From the NCBI RefSeq assembly GCF_948472415.1, contig NZ_OX419519.1, positions 3,782,001-3,846,000 on the forward strand: 64,000 nucleotides of DNA, in the 5' to 3' direction. Within the stretch, counting starts at the first letter, position 1. Each line of letters begins with the position of its first letter. Of this stretch, positions 8,423-16,240 are shown in pieces. Under the pieces are notes generated by a model. The model searched no databases and was not told the DNA's origin. It was given only the letters and a program-made list of their open reading frames with translations. The translations under genes and the position numbers were made by a program. This DNA comes from Kitasatospora fiedleri (lineage in GTDB: Bacteria; Actinomycetota; Actinomycetes; Streptomycetales; Streptomycetaceae).

Positions 8423-8496
8423 CGGGGGGCCGTAAGCTGTTGCGACTCGGTCAGGGCTCTTTGGGCCTGACCGCAATCTGGCCGAGTGGCCCCCCG
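8423..8496. repeat. Nested inverted repeats downstream of the cargo pair
   Basis: The outer arms are CGGGGGGCC (8423-8431) and GGCCCCCCG (8488-8496). Next are ACTCGG (8445-8450) and CCGAGT (8482-8487). The inner hairpin is GGTCAGG (8449-8455) and CCTGACC (8466-8472). It lies between the 3' ends of the cargo gene and the convergent phosphatase gene and could act as a bidirectional terminator. Confidence 0.6.
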
Positions 8497-8625
8497 GTCT
8501 TGCTCGGTGCGGGGCCCGGTCCTGGCAGGTGGGTAAAACCGTGGAACCGCCCGCCCCCAGCCACGGCGGGGTTGGGGGCCTCTGCCCTCGCTCTCGGACT
8601 TGCCGCGTGCGCGGCTGGGCCGCCG

Positions 8626-8649
8626 CCGGAGCGGGGCGAAGACAGGAGC
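8626..8649. repeat. 24-bp repeat, copy 2
   Basis: Identical to 1524-1547. It lies 112 bp beyond the stop of the minus-strand phosphatase gene. Confidence 0.7.
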
Positions 8650-8694
8650 GTCGGCGAGCGGCCAGGCCGCGCGCTGGCGCGCCGTGCGCGCCTT

Positions 8695-8730
8695 GATGAA
8701 GTAGCGAAACTCGATGAAGTAGCGAAACTC
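8695..8730. repeat. 18-bp direct tandem repeat
   Basis: GATGAAGTAGCGAAACTC occurs twice without a gap (8695-8712, 8713-8730), just beyond the 3' end of the phosphatase gene. The role is unknown. Confidence 0.9.
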
Positions 8731-8760
8731 GTAACAGCTCTACTACCTCTGCCTTTTGAT

Positions 8761-9519
8761 CTACTCCCCGCCGGGCTCGGGCTGGCCGTAGACGGCTGTG
8801 GCGTCGTCGTGGCGCTTGCCCCGGAAAGTGCCCGGCTCGGTGGCCAACTCGGCGTCGCGGATGGCTTGGACGGCCTGTTCGGGGCCCTGCTTGGCGAGCG
8901 TGTCCAACAGCCGCTCCCAGGTCCAGCCGTAACGCTCCACGAGCCGCGAGACGCCGTCGGTGACCATGCCGAAGCTCTCGACGTCCGCCAGGGGGAAGCT
9001 CGCCGTGACGGCGCGGTCCGCGGCTTCCGGCTTGGTGCTGGCGACCCAGAAGCCTTCGTCCGTGTTGCGCAGGACGCTTAGGGAGTCGCGGTCGTAGGCG
9101 GGCAGGTGCGACGTCCGGTCGTCGAACACGGCCGTCACCTCGCCGCCGTGGGTGCGGACCACGATCGGGGAGTCCGCGAGGGTGAAGCAGTCCAACCGCC
9201 CGTTGTGCTCGCGCACGATGGCGACCGTGCTGGACGGGCTGTTCGGGTTGGTGAGGTCGCACTCCGCGTGTAGGCCCCTGGTCCGGACGATCCCTTCGCG
9301 CAGTACCTCGGTGAGGTCGAGCCCCGGGTTCTCGATCAGTACGCAGGCGAGTTGGCCGCCGAGACGACCCACCAACCACGACACGCTGTGCTCGCACCCG
9401 GACGGAAGACCGCTGGCCGTGGCGCCGTCCAGGACGATGACGAACCGCTCGGCGGCAAGGATGAAGTCCTCGTTGGCCTGCACGTCTGGACTCGGCTGGC
9501 AGGTGTAGCTGATCTGCAC
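8761..9519 (-). CDS. PP2C-family Ser/Thr phosphatase-like protein
   Basis: 252 residues with PP2C landmarks in order: QANEDFILA (N-terminal metal-binding Asp region), FVIVLDGAT (the DG metal site), FTLADSPIV, GMVTDGVSRL and GKRHDDATAV (final Asp motif). Such short PP2C-like proteins are common beside the GntR repressor in actinomycete integrative elements. The substrate is not known. It starts 7 bp after the stop of the GntR gene, so the two form one operon read away from the rep genes. Confidence 0.75.
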   Translation of the reverse strand: MQISYTCQPSPDVQANEDFILAAERFVIVLDGATASGLPSGCEHSVSWLVGRLGGQLACVLIENPGLDLTEVLREGIVRTRGLHAECDLTNPNSPSSTVAIVREHNGRLDCFTLADSPIVVRTHGGEVTAVFDDRTSHLPAYDRDSLSVLRNTDEGFWVASTKPEAADRAVTASFPLADVESFGMVTDGVSRLVERYGWTWERLLDTLAKQGPEQAVQAIRDAELATEPGTFRGKRHDDATAVYGQPEPGGE

Positions 9520-9526
9520 GGTGCTC

Positions 9527-10294
9527 CTACTCGGGGGCGGGGAACTCGTAGGCGAAGACGTGGCGGTCCGCTGCCATCACGGACTTGAAGACCTCGACGG
9601 GGGTCTCCTCAGCAAAGGCGATCCGGTGCAGTTCGGCAACGGGCGTGCCGGGGACGAGACGCAGGGCGGCGCTCTCTTCGGGCGTCGGCATCCGGGCCTC
9701 TATCTCCTCGCGGAACTTGGTGAGCCGGTACCCCTTCTCCTCCAGCCGCTTGTAGCTGCCGCCGGGGCCGGTGTTCTCCTCGCGGATGGCCGTCCCCTCC
9801 ACGTCGTCCAGCCGGAAGTAGCTGTCGGCGAGTTGGGTGGGGTAGTTCTCGATCCAGGTGCGCCGGCGCCGGACGAAGACCAGCGATCCGGGCTCGATGC
9901 CGAACCACTCGGCGACCCACTTCGGGGCCTGGACCTCGGCGAGCTCCAGCATCTCCTGGCGCCACTGGAGGCCGGCGGATTCCACCTCGGCCTGGAACGC
10001 TGCCTTGCCCGAGTCCCGGTGGTGGCGCGCGAAGCGGTCCGAACCGACTCGGATGATCGGCGGCTTCTCCCGGACGAAGACGCCCTTGCCGCGGACTCCG
10101 ACAACGAGTCCTTCCGCCTTGAGAAGGGCCACCGCCTGGCGGGCGGTCTGGGGAGCGATCCCGAACTCGGCCACGATCTCGCGCTCGGACGGCAGCGCTG
10201 CACCAGGGGCCAGTTCACCACCGGTGATCCGGTCGCGCAGGGAGTCCGCGATCTGCCGCGAGGGCGAGCGAGGGTCAGTGGGATTGATGCTCAT
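9527..10294 (-). CDS. GntR/HutC-family repressor (KorSA-like)
   Basis: 255 residues. N-terminal winged helix (SRQIADSLRDRITGGELAPG, then LPSEREIVAEFGIAPQTARQA) at about residues 12-75. A UTRA ligand-binding domain follows, with VRRRRTWIENYPTQLADSYF and ending VEVFKSVMAADRHVFAYEF. This architecture and the position opposite the rep operon match KorSA of pSAM2, which represses replication and transfer and autoregulates. The start codon lies about 65 bp from a 28-bp near-palindrome that is its likely operator. The effector is unknown. Confidence 0.85.
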   Translation of the reverse strand: MSINPTDPRSPSRQIADSLRDRITGGELAPGAALPSEREIVAEFGIAPQTARQAVALLKAEGLVVGVRGKGVFVREKPPIIRVGSDRFARHHRDSGKAAFQAEVESAGLQWRQEMLELAEVQAPKWVAEWFGIEPGSLVFVRRRRTWIENYPTQLADSYFRLDDVEGTAIREENTGPGGSYKRLEEKGYRLTKFREEIEARMPTPEESAALRLVPGTPVAELHRIAFAEETPVEVFKSVMAADRHVFAYEFPAPE

Positions 10295-10315
10295 GACGTC
10301 AGAGTAGCGCAGTTC

Positions 10316-10387
10316 CCTAGTGAGGTATTGACCCTGAGCGGACAGAGGTCTAACTTCTAATCACTACCTCACTAGTGAGGCAGTGAT
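10316..10387. promoter_or_regulatory. Putative GntR operator region
   Basis: The divergent intergenic region contains CCTCACTAGTGAGG (10367-10380), a perfect 14-bp palindrome inside a 28-bp one with a single mismatch (ATCACT at 10360-10365, AGTGAT at 10382-10387). A half-site CTAGTGAGG recurs at 10317-10325, nearer the repressor gene. Two sites between a GntR gene and the rep operon fit an autoregulatory operator. This is inference from layout and symmetry. Confidence 0.7.
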
Positions 10388-10491
10388 CTAGACGGCAGGT
10401 GGCTGCCGTCATCACGCCATGCTCGGGAGCGGCGCACCTACCGCCAAGCAGAGCCGCCGCTCCCGGCTTCCCTCGAAAGGGAGACACCATC

Positions 10492-11007
10492 ATGCCCGCA
10501 TCACTGCGCGCCGTGCCCGCCCTCGCCGCCGACCCGCTCGCCGACCTGTGCGTCTCCGAGCTGGGAGTGGCGCTGTACGTGTCCTCGCTCGTGATCGACC
10601 GCACGGTTAACACCGACCCCGCCGCGCTCATCGACTACGCGGCCGAAGGGCTGGAGCTGCTGGGCATCGAGCGGGTAACCGAGTGGGGACGACGGCTCAC
10701 CGGGTTCTTGTGGCTGTACGGGAAGGACTTGGAGACCCCGGCCGTCCTTGCCGACCACCGCTCCCGTTTCCCCTCCATGCGCCGTATCCGCAAGTGCCAC
10801 AGCCTCGGCTGGCTGGTGGGCCGGTACCTGAATGACCGCCACCCCGAGCGCCTGGAGCCCGGCCACTTCCCGGCCGTGCGGCCCCTGATCAACGCGTGCC
10901 CCTGCGAGGGCTCCGGCACCCTGACGCTCACCAGCGGGCACCCCTCCTCCTGCCCCGCGCACGACGGCCCCGCCGCCGTCGCGCCGCTGCTGGCGGTGGC
11001 GGCATGA
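10492..11007 (+). CDS. AICE-associated hypothetical protein
   Basis: 171 residues from ATG 10492, with GAAAGGGAGAC just upstream. I do not recognise a named domain. It is rich in short helices, with LGIERVTEWGRRLTGFLWLY and MRRIRKCHSLGWLVGRYL, and near the C-terminus CPCEGSG...CPAH, a possible metal knuckle. It is the first gene of the rep operon behind the putative operator, and its stop overlaps the next start (ATGA). A role in replication control is inferred from position only. Confidence 0.6.
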   Translation: MPASLRAVPALAADPLADLCVSELGVALYVSSLVIDRTVNTDPAALIDYAAEGLELLGIERVTEWGRRLTGFLWLYGKDLETPAVLADHRSRFPSMRRIRKCHSLGWLVGRYLNDRHPERLEPGHFPAVRPLINACPCEGSGTLTLTSGHPSSCPAHDGPAAVAPLLAVAA

Positions 11008-11216
11008 GCGCCCTGCTGTCCTGGTCCGAGCTGGACGAGCCCCACCGCGACCGTTGCCCCCGCTGCTCGGCTCGGGTCCCGGCCTGGCGCTGGGTGCGCG
11101 TTGACGGCCTGCGGGTCCTGACCCACGACGGCACCACCCTCTGCCCCGCCGACCCCACCTTCGGCACCCTCACCGGCCCCGACCCCGTCGCCCGTCCGCT
11201 GGCGGTGGCCGCGTGA
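11004..11216 (+). CDS. Small zinc-knuckle protein
   Basis: 70 residues from ATG 11004 (ATGA overlap with the upstream stop). HRDRCPRCSARVPAWRWVR carries a CxxC pair, with a later Cys in TTLCPADP. The stop overlaps the GTG start of rep (GTGA), so it is translationally coupled. It has no enzyme motif and its function is unknown. Confidence 0.6.
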   Translation: MSALLSWSELDEPHRDRCPRCSARVPAWRWVRVDGLRVLTHDGTTLCPADPTFGTLTGPDPVARPLAVAA

Positions 11217-12637
11217 CCCGCACGCTGCCCGACGGGGCGGACCGCCTCGCGTTAGCGGACCTGGCCCGCCTCACCTCCCGAGGCGACCTCCCCAAGCTCG
11301 CCGAGCAGATCCGCCGCACCGGCGGCTGCGCGAACCCGATCCACCTCAAGGGCTTCCGCACCCTCACCCACGCCCCCACCGGCGCGGTGTGGCACCGCTA
11401 CTCCACCGACCACGAACCCGGCCACCGACTCAAGGTCGCCTGCGGCAACCGACGCGCCTCCCGCTGCCCGGCCTGCGCCCGCACCTACTCCGCCGACACC
11501 TTCCACCTCATCCGCGCCGGACTCGCCGGAGACGACACCAAGGGCGTCCCGGAGACGGTGCGCACCCACCCCCGCGTGTTCGCCACCCTCACCGCCCCCA
11601 GCTTCGGGCCCGTCCACAACCGGCCCGACAAGGGCATTTGCCGCTGCGGCTCCGCCCACCCGGCCGCCTCGCCGCTCCTGGGCACCCCGCTCGACCCCGG
11701 CACCTACGACTACGCCCACGCCGTCCTGTGGAACAACCACGCCCCCGACCTGTGGCGGCGCTTCACCGTCTACCTGTTCCGCACCCTGGCCAAGATGGCC
11801 GGACTCACCCAACGCGACTTCCGGGAACAGGCCAAGGTCTCCTTCGGCAAGGTCGCCGAGTACCAGCGACGCGGCGCCGTCCACTTCCACGCCGTGATCC
11901 GCCTCGACGGACCCGACGGCCCCGACACACCCCCGCCCCCCTGGGCCACCGTCGCACTCCTGGATGCCGCGATCCGCGCCGCCGCCCGCCGCGCCGGCGT
12001 CCCCGTCGCCGCCGCAGGCAACCAGCCCGCCCGCGTCCTCAAGTGGGGCACGCAGGTGGACGTCCGCCCCATCGGGGTATTCGCCACCGGGGAGATCTCC
12101 GAACAAGCCGTCGCCTCCTACGTCGCCAAGTACGCCACCAAGAGCGCCGAGACCACCGAGACCGTAGACCGCCGCATCCTGGAACGCCACGAACTCGACC
12201 GGCACCAACTCCCGCCCCACACAAGGCGGTTGATCGAAGCCTGCTGGGACCTCGATGCGCTCTACCCCGAACGCCTCCTCGCCCACTGGTCCCACATGCT
12301 CGGCTTCCGGGGCCACTTCTCCTCCAAGTCCCCCACCTACTCGACCACCCTCGGCGCCCTGCGCCAGGTCCGCGCCGACTACCGCGCCGAACAGGCCCGC
12401 GCAGACCTCCGCGAACGCCTCCTCGCCCAGGGGCTCCCGGACCTGGACGACCTGCCCGAGGCCGAAACCCTCGTCGTCGCCCACTGGGCCTTCGCCGGAG
12501 CAGGCAACTCCCCGGGCGAGTCCATGCTCGCCGCCTCGATCGCCCGGGACCTGAACGAACGCTGCACCACCGACCGACAGGAGCTGCACGCGCAACTCGC
12601 GCGAGAGGGGGAGGAACTGGCATGGACCGACTGCTGA
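11213..12637 (+). CDS. repSA: Replication initiator protein (RepSA-like)
   Basis: 474 residues. CGNRRASRCPACARTYSADT forms a zinc site near residue 85; GICRCGSAHP follows. AEYQRRGAVHFHAVIRLDG near residue 225 contains HFH, the HUH motif of rolling-circle initiators, and VASYVAKYATK near 305 supplies a Tyr in the expected place for the nicking residue. This matches the pSAM2 RepSA type, which nicks the element's double-strand origin. It is intact, unlike the copy at 3669-5008. GTG 11213 overlaps the upstream stop, and the xis gene starts inside its 3' end. Confidence 0.88.
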   Translation: MTRTLPDGADRLALADLARLTSRGDLPKLAEQIRRTGGCANPIHLKGFRTLTHAPTGAVWHRYSTDHEPGHRLKVACGNRRASRCPACARTYSADTFHLIRAGLAGDDTKGVPETVRTHPRVFATLTAPSFGPVHNRPDKGICRCGSAHPAASPLLGTPLDPGTYDYAHAVLWNNHAPDLWRRFTVYLFRTLAKMAGLTQRDFREQAKVSFGKVAEYQRRGAVHFHAVIRLDGPDGPDTPPPPWATVALLDAAIRAAARRAGVPVAAAGNQPARVLKWGTQVDVRPIGVFATGEISEQAVASYVAKYATKSAETTETVDRRILERHELDRHQLPPHTRRLIEACWDLDALYPERLLAHWSHMLGFRGHFSSKSPTYSTTLGALRQVRADYRAEQARADLRERLLAQGLPDLDDLPEAETLVVAHWAFAGAGNSPGESMLAASIARDLNERCTTDRQELHAQLAREGEELAWTDC

Positions 12638-12843
12638 CGGTCAAGGAGGCCGCCGAGGTGCTGGGCACCTGGGAGACCAGCGGGGAGCGCTTCCCCCGTC
12701 GCCTCGTCGCCGAACGGCGGATCGCCTTCGTGAAGGTCGGCCGTCACGTCCGCATCCCCGCGGCTGCCCTCGCCGAGTACATCGTCGCCAACACCGTCCA
12801 GCCGGTCACCCGGCGGACCCGACGCATGCGGGCGGTGGCCTGA
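12622..12843 (+). CDS. xis: Excisionase-like winged-helix protein, right element
   Basis: 73 residues: LLTVKEAAEVLGTW, RFPRRLVAERRIAF and VGRHVRIPAAALAEYI, the MerR/Xis-type DNA-binding fold. It overlaps rep by five codons and shares TGATGG with the integrase, so rep-xis-int is one coupled operon. It pairs with the xis copy at 5001-5225, with differences mainly at the C-terminus. Confidence 0.88.
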   Translation: MDRLLTVKEAAEVLGTWETSGERFPRRLVAERRIAFVKVGRHVRIPAAALAEYIVANTVQPVTRRTRRMRAVA

Positions 12844-13970
12844 TGGCGGGCAAGCGCCGGCAGTTCGGCCGGATTCGGAAGCTGCCGTCCGGGCGTTTCC
12901 AGGCGCGGTACCTCGACCCGAACGGTGTGCTCCGCCCGGCACCCGAGACGTTCGAGACCAAGATGGACGCCGATGACTGGCTGGCCGAAGTGCAGACCTC
13001 GATCCGCAAGCAGGACTGGCGCGACCCGGACGCCGGGGCGGTCAACTTCGCCGAGTACGCCGAAGCGTGGATCACCGAGCGCGGGTTGATGCCGACGACG
13101 GAGGAGCTGTACCGGCGCCTGCTCCGGCTGCACCTGGTCCCCGCCCTCGGCGCGTGGGACCTGGACGAGATCACGCCCCCGCGCGTCCGGACCTGGCGGG
13201 CCGAGCTGCTGACCAGCGGCAAGGCGACCACCACGGCGAAGGCGTACCGGCTGCTCAAGGCCATCATGGCGACGGCGGTCGACGACGAGCTGATCCGCCG
13301 CAACCCGTGCCGGATCAAGGGCGCGGGGAAAGAGAGCGCGCCCGAACGCGGCACCGCTTCCATCGAGAAGGTCTACGAGCTGGCCGAACTGGTCGGGTCG
13401 CGCTGGCGGTTGATGGTGCTGCTGGGCGCCTTCACCACGCTCCGCCCGGAAGAACTGGCCGAGCTGCGGCGATCGGACCTCGACCTGGTCGCGGGGACGG
13501 TCCGCGTCCGGATGGCGGCCCCCGAGCTGAACACCGGCCGCCGCGCCCCGGGCGACACCAAGACGGAGGCGGGCAAGCGGACCATCACGATGCCGGCCGC
13601 GATGCTCCCGGACGCCCGGCTGCACCTGGAGCTGTTCGCGGAGAAGGAGCCGGACGGCCTCCTCTTCGTGGGTGAACGTGGGGCCCCCTTCCGACGCACC
13701 AGCTTCGGACGCATCTGGCGTGCGGCCCGGGTGAAGGCGGGCCTGCCGGGCTTCCGCTTCTACGACCTGCGGCACACCGGCAACACCCTGGCGGCCTCGA
13801 CCGGCGCCAGCCTCAAGGAGCTGATGGCCAGGATGGGGCACGCCTCGGTCCGGGCCGCGCTGATCTACCAGCACGCGACCAGCGAGCGGGACCGGAAGAT
13901 CGCCGACGGCATGGACGCCGAGATCGCCCGGCAGCTCGGCGAGGGCACGGACCCCTCGGAGCGGGCATAG
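12843..13970 (+). CDS. int: Site-specific tyrosine integrase
   Basis: 375 residues. An N-terminal AP2-like arm-binding part, then a SAM-like core-binding domain (about 65-160), then the catalytic domain with Arg201 in TLRPEEL, Arg310-His311 in YDLRHTG, His333 in MGH and the nucleophile Tyr342 in LIYQH. All are present, so it should be active. It sits 78 bp from the tRNA-Gly 3' end, the usual place for an integrase that uses a tRNA attB. Box II has Tyr instead of the first His (YDLRHT), as does the left copy. Confidence 0.92.
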   Translation: MAGKRRQFGRIRKLPSGRFQARYLDPNGVLRPAPETFETKMDADDWLAEVQTSIRKQDWRDPDAGAVNFAEYAEAWITERGLMPTTEELYRRLLRLHLVPALGAWDLDEITPPRVRTWRAELLTSGKATTTAKAYRLLKAIMATAVDDELIRRNPCRIKGAGKESAPERGTASIEKVYELAELVGSRWRLMVLLGAFTTLRPEELAELRRSDLDLVAGTVRVRMAAPELNTGRRAPGDTKTEAGKRTITMPAAMLPDARLHLELFAEKEPDGLLFVGERGAPFRRTSFGRIWRAARVKAGLPGFRFYDLRHTGNTLAASTGASLKELMARMGHASVRAALIYQHATSERDRKIADGMDAEIARQLGEGTDPSERA

Positions 13971-14016
13971 GGCACGCCGGGGACACGTGATCCCGGAATT
14001 GGTCCAGACAACGAAG

Positions 14017-14043
14017 AAGCCCCAGGTCGCTGACCTGGGGCTT
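14017..14043 (+). terminator. Hairpin terminator after the right integrase
   Basis: AAGCCCCAGGTC (14017-14028), loop GCT, GACCTGGGGCTT (14032-14043), perfect 12-bp stem followed by TT. It separates the integrase from the oppositely oriented tRNA. Confidence 0.88.
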
Positions 14044-14048
14044 TCTCA

Positions 14049-14092
14049 TGGAGCGGGTGACGAGAATCGAACTCGCGCTCTAAGCTTGGGAA
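14049..14092 (-). mobile_element. att core inside the tRNA-Gly gene
   Basis: The 44-bp sequence shared with 6431-6474. Because the intact tRNA is here, this is the chromosome-proximal junction, and the element arms extend to lower coordinates. Confidence 0.9.
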
Positions 14093-14122
14093 GCTCATGT
14101 TCTACCATTAAACTACACCCGC
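14049..14122 (-). tRNA. tRNA-Gly(CCC), with encoded CCA
   Basis: The minus strand folds as a 74-nt tRNA: acceptor GCGGGTG/CACCCGC, anticodon arm TGAGC-TTCCCAA-GCTTA with anticodon CCC, T arm GCGAG-TTCGATT-CTCGT, discriminator T and an encoded CCA. It is the integration target of both elements and stays intact because the element restores the 3' half. Confidence 0.93.
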
Positions 14123-14279
14123 AGCCGACGGCCCGTCAGTGACGGCCCGATCAAGGACCACTGTACCCCATGGTGCGGGGCGGTGAGCACAGGGTTCCGG
14201 TGGCGGCGAGCCTGGGTGGGTGGTGTCCGGTAGATCCCCTAATGTGACGCTGTCGGCGGAGAGTGCGGGAAGGGGACCG

Positions 14280-14501
14280 ATGGAGCAGCGCACCGTGGTT
14301 CGTTGTGTCGAGGGGCACGTGTTCAGTACGGCGGCGTTTCCGATGCAGCATCTGCAGGCGGGGCGGTTGGGGCCGGGGCGGTTGTTGCGGTGTCCCGGGT
14401 GCGGGCGGTTGCGGAGTTCGGTGCCAGCGGACGTGTCGGAGCTGTCGGCGGACGAACTGGCGCGCGGGCTGCGGCTGGTGGCGGTGGAGTCGCTGTCGTA
14501 G
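14280..14501 (+). CDS. Conserved small Cys-containing protein
   Basis: 73 residues from ATG 14280, with AAGGGGAC upstream. [10 protein letters not shown]...RCPGCGRLR gives Cys residues suited to a single metal site. Small proteins of this pattern are seen next to dcd in streptomycetes, as far as I recall. Function unknown. A strong hairpin follows at 14520. Confidence 0.6.
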   Translation: MEQRTVVRCVEGHVFSTAAFPMQHLQAGRLGPGRLLRCPGCGRLRSSVPADVSELSADELARGLRLVAVESLS

Positions 14502-14519
14502 CGGGTGGCCGGAGCGGTC

Positions 14520-14554
14520 CACGGGGCGGGCGCTTTTGGGGCGCCCGCCCCGTG
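14520..14554 (+). terminator. Hairpin between the small protein gene and dcd
   Basis: CACGGGGCGGGCGC (14520-14533) pairs perfectly with 14541-14554 across a 7-nt loop. It lies just upstream of the dcd start, so it may also shape the dcd leader. Confidence 0.75.
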
Positions 14555-14572
14555 GCACGTACGCTCGGGGGC

Positions 14573-15148
14573 GTGCTGCTCTCCGACAACGACATCCGTG
14601 CCGAGATCGACAAGGGGCGGGTCGTGATCGACCCGTTCGAGTCGTCGATGGTCCAGCCGTCGAGCATCGACGTTCGACTGGACCGGTTCTTCCGGGTCTT
14701 CGAGAACCACCGCTACCCGCACATCGACCCTTCGGAGGAGCAGCCGGACCTGACGCGGCTGGTCGAGCCGGACGGGGACGACGCGTTCATCCTGCACCCG
14801 GGCGAGTTCGTGCTGGCGTCCACCTTCGAGGTGATCACGCTGCCGGACGACGTGGCCTCGCGGTTGGAGGGGAAGTCGAGCCTGGGGCGGCTGGGGCTGC
14901 TGACGCACTCGACGGCGGGGTTCATCGACCCGGGGTTCAGCGGGCACGTGACGCTGGAGCTGTCGAACGTGGCGACGCTGCCGATCAAGCTGTACCCGGG
15001 GATGAAGATCGGGCAGCTGTGCCTGTTCCGGCTCTCCTCGCCGGCCGAGCACCCGTACGGCTCGGCGCGCTACGGCTCGCGGTACCAGGGGCAGCGCGGC
15101 CCGACGCCGTCCCGCTCCTACCTGAACTTCCACCGCACCCGGATCTGA
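14573..15148 (+). CDS. dcd: dCTP deaminase
   Basis: 191 residues, the usual length for actinobacterial Dcd. It deaminates dCTP to dUTP for dTMP synthesis in the cytoplasm. Signature segments: [12 protein letters not shown] at the start, [33 protein letters not shown], and [12 protein letters not shown] with the catalytic Glu. The C-terminus has [15 protein letters not shown], which closes over the nucleotide. GTG 14573 is chosen because the conserved N-terminus begins there. The gene neighbours the tRNA-Gly attachment site. Confidence 0.96.
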   Translation: MLLSDNDIRAEIDKGRVVIDPFESSMVQPSSIDVRLDRFFRVFENHRYPHIDPSEEQPDLTRLVEPDGDDAFILHPGEFVLASTFEVITLPDDVASRLEGKSSLGRLGLLTHSTAGFIDPGFSGHVTLELSNVATLPIKLYPGMKIGQLCLFRLSSPAEHPYGSARYGSRYQGQRGPTPSRSYLNFHRTRI

Positions 15149-15162
15149 ACGGACGTGCGGAC

Positions 15163-15195
15163 GAGGGCCGGCCCCGACGGACGGGGCCGGCCCTC
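15163..15195. terminator. Bidirectional terminator between dcd and the AlaX-like gene
   Basis: GAGGGCCGGCCCCG (15163-15176), loop ACGGA, and its complement 15182-15195. It lies between convergent genes. Confidence 0.85.
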
Positions 15196-15215
15196 GGCGT
15201 GTGCGGGGGCGGGCG

Positions 15216-16109
15216 TCAGGCGCGGACGGGGGTGGTGACGGCGACGAGTTCGGTGCCGTCCGCGGTGAGGGTGAGTGCGGTGCACAGGCCGGTGAGCTGG
15301 CCGAGGTGGTGCAGGTGGGTGCCGCCGCAGGCGATGGCGGCGGGGCCCTCGGGGAGTTCGGCGTGCCAGCGGCGGCGGGCGGTGAGTTCGGGGCCGGGGG
15401 TGTCGATGCCGACGGGGGCGTCGGCGGCGACCCAGGCGGCGAGCCGGGCGTTGACGTCCGCGGTGAGGGCGGGGAGGGCGTCGGCGAGGGCCGGGAGGGC
15501 GTCGGTGGCGTCGACGGTGAAGCCCTTCTTCTTCAGCGACTTGCCGATCCGGTAGGTGTCGGTGCTGGCGGTGGTGTCCATCACCGAGCCGTCCATGGCG
15601 AGGCTGTCGAAGTCGGGGTGGCCGAGGGCGTCGGTGCGGCCGGGGTCCTTGCGCCAGCGCGGGGCGAGGGCGGCGTTCAGGGCGAGGGCGAGCAGGTGGC
15701 AGCCGGTGTGCGCGGCGGAGAGCGCGGCGCGGCGTCCGGCGTCGACGGCGAGCTGGGCGGTGCGTCCGACGGCCTCGGGTCCGAGCGCGCCGGCGGGCAG
15801 CACGTGCAGCACCAGCCAGGACCAGTCCTCGTCGCCGCGCCGGACCGGGATGTCGGCGCCGACCGCGAACTCGCCCGCGGGCCCGGCCGCGCCGGTGAGG
15901 CAGTCGACGACGGGGTGCGCGGTGCCGTCGACGGTGAGGGTGCCGTGGTCGGCGGGCTGGTCGGGCCAGGTGTGGTCGACGGGGTGGAACGGGGTCGCCG
16001 CGGTGACCACCGCGGTGCGGCCGTCCGGCAGGGCGTGCACGGCGAGGACCGGCGACTCGCCGGTCACCTCCCCGGCCGGAAAGCTGACGTGGGTGGTGGG
16101 CAGGCTCAT
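15216..16109 (-). CDS. AlaX-like alanyl-tRNA editing / metal-dependent hydrolase
   Basis: 297 residues from ATG 16107-16109 (MSLPTTHVSF); the open frame extends further but has no good start. The C-terminal half carries the zinc ligands of the alanyl-tRNA editing domain, AAHTGCHLLALALN and IACGGTHLHHLGQL. The first motif has HTGCH where HxxxH is usual, which still supplies His and a thiol. Family members clear mischarged Ser/Gly from tRNA-Ala in trans. The substrate here is inferred. Confidence 0.75.
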   Translation of the reverse strand: MSLPTTHVSFPAGEVTGESPVLAVHALPDGRTAVVTAATPFHPVDHTWPDQPADHGTLTVDGTAHPVVDCLTGAAGPAGEFAVGADIPVRRGDEDWSWLVLHVLPAGALGPEAVGRTAQLAVDAGRRAALSAAHTGCHLLALALNAALAPRWRKDPGRTDALGHPDFDSLAMDGSVMDTTASTDTYRIGKSLKKKGFTVDATDALPALADALPALTADVNARLAAWVAADAPVGIDTPGPELTARRRWHAELPEGPAAIACGGTHLHHLGQLTGLCTALTLTADGTELVAVTTPVRA

Positions 16110-16240
16110 GCGCGGGCTCCGGACGGGGTGCGAGGGTGGGTCGAACACCTCACCCTACAAACCCGGTCGGACCGGGCCGGACGCCCAGCCCGGGGAGGGG
16201 GTCCGGCCGAATCCGGGGCTCCGGGCCCGGGCGCTGCGCC

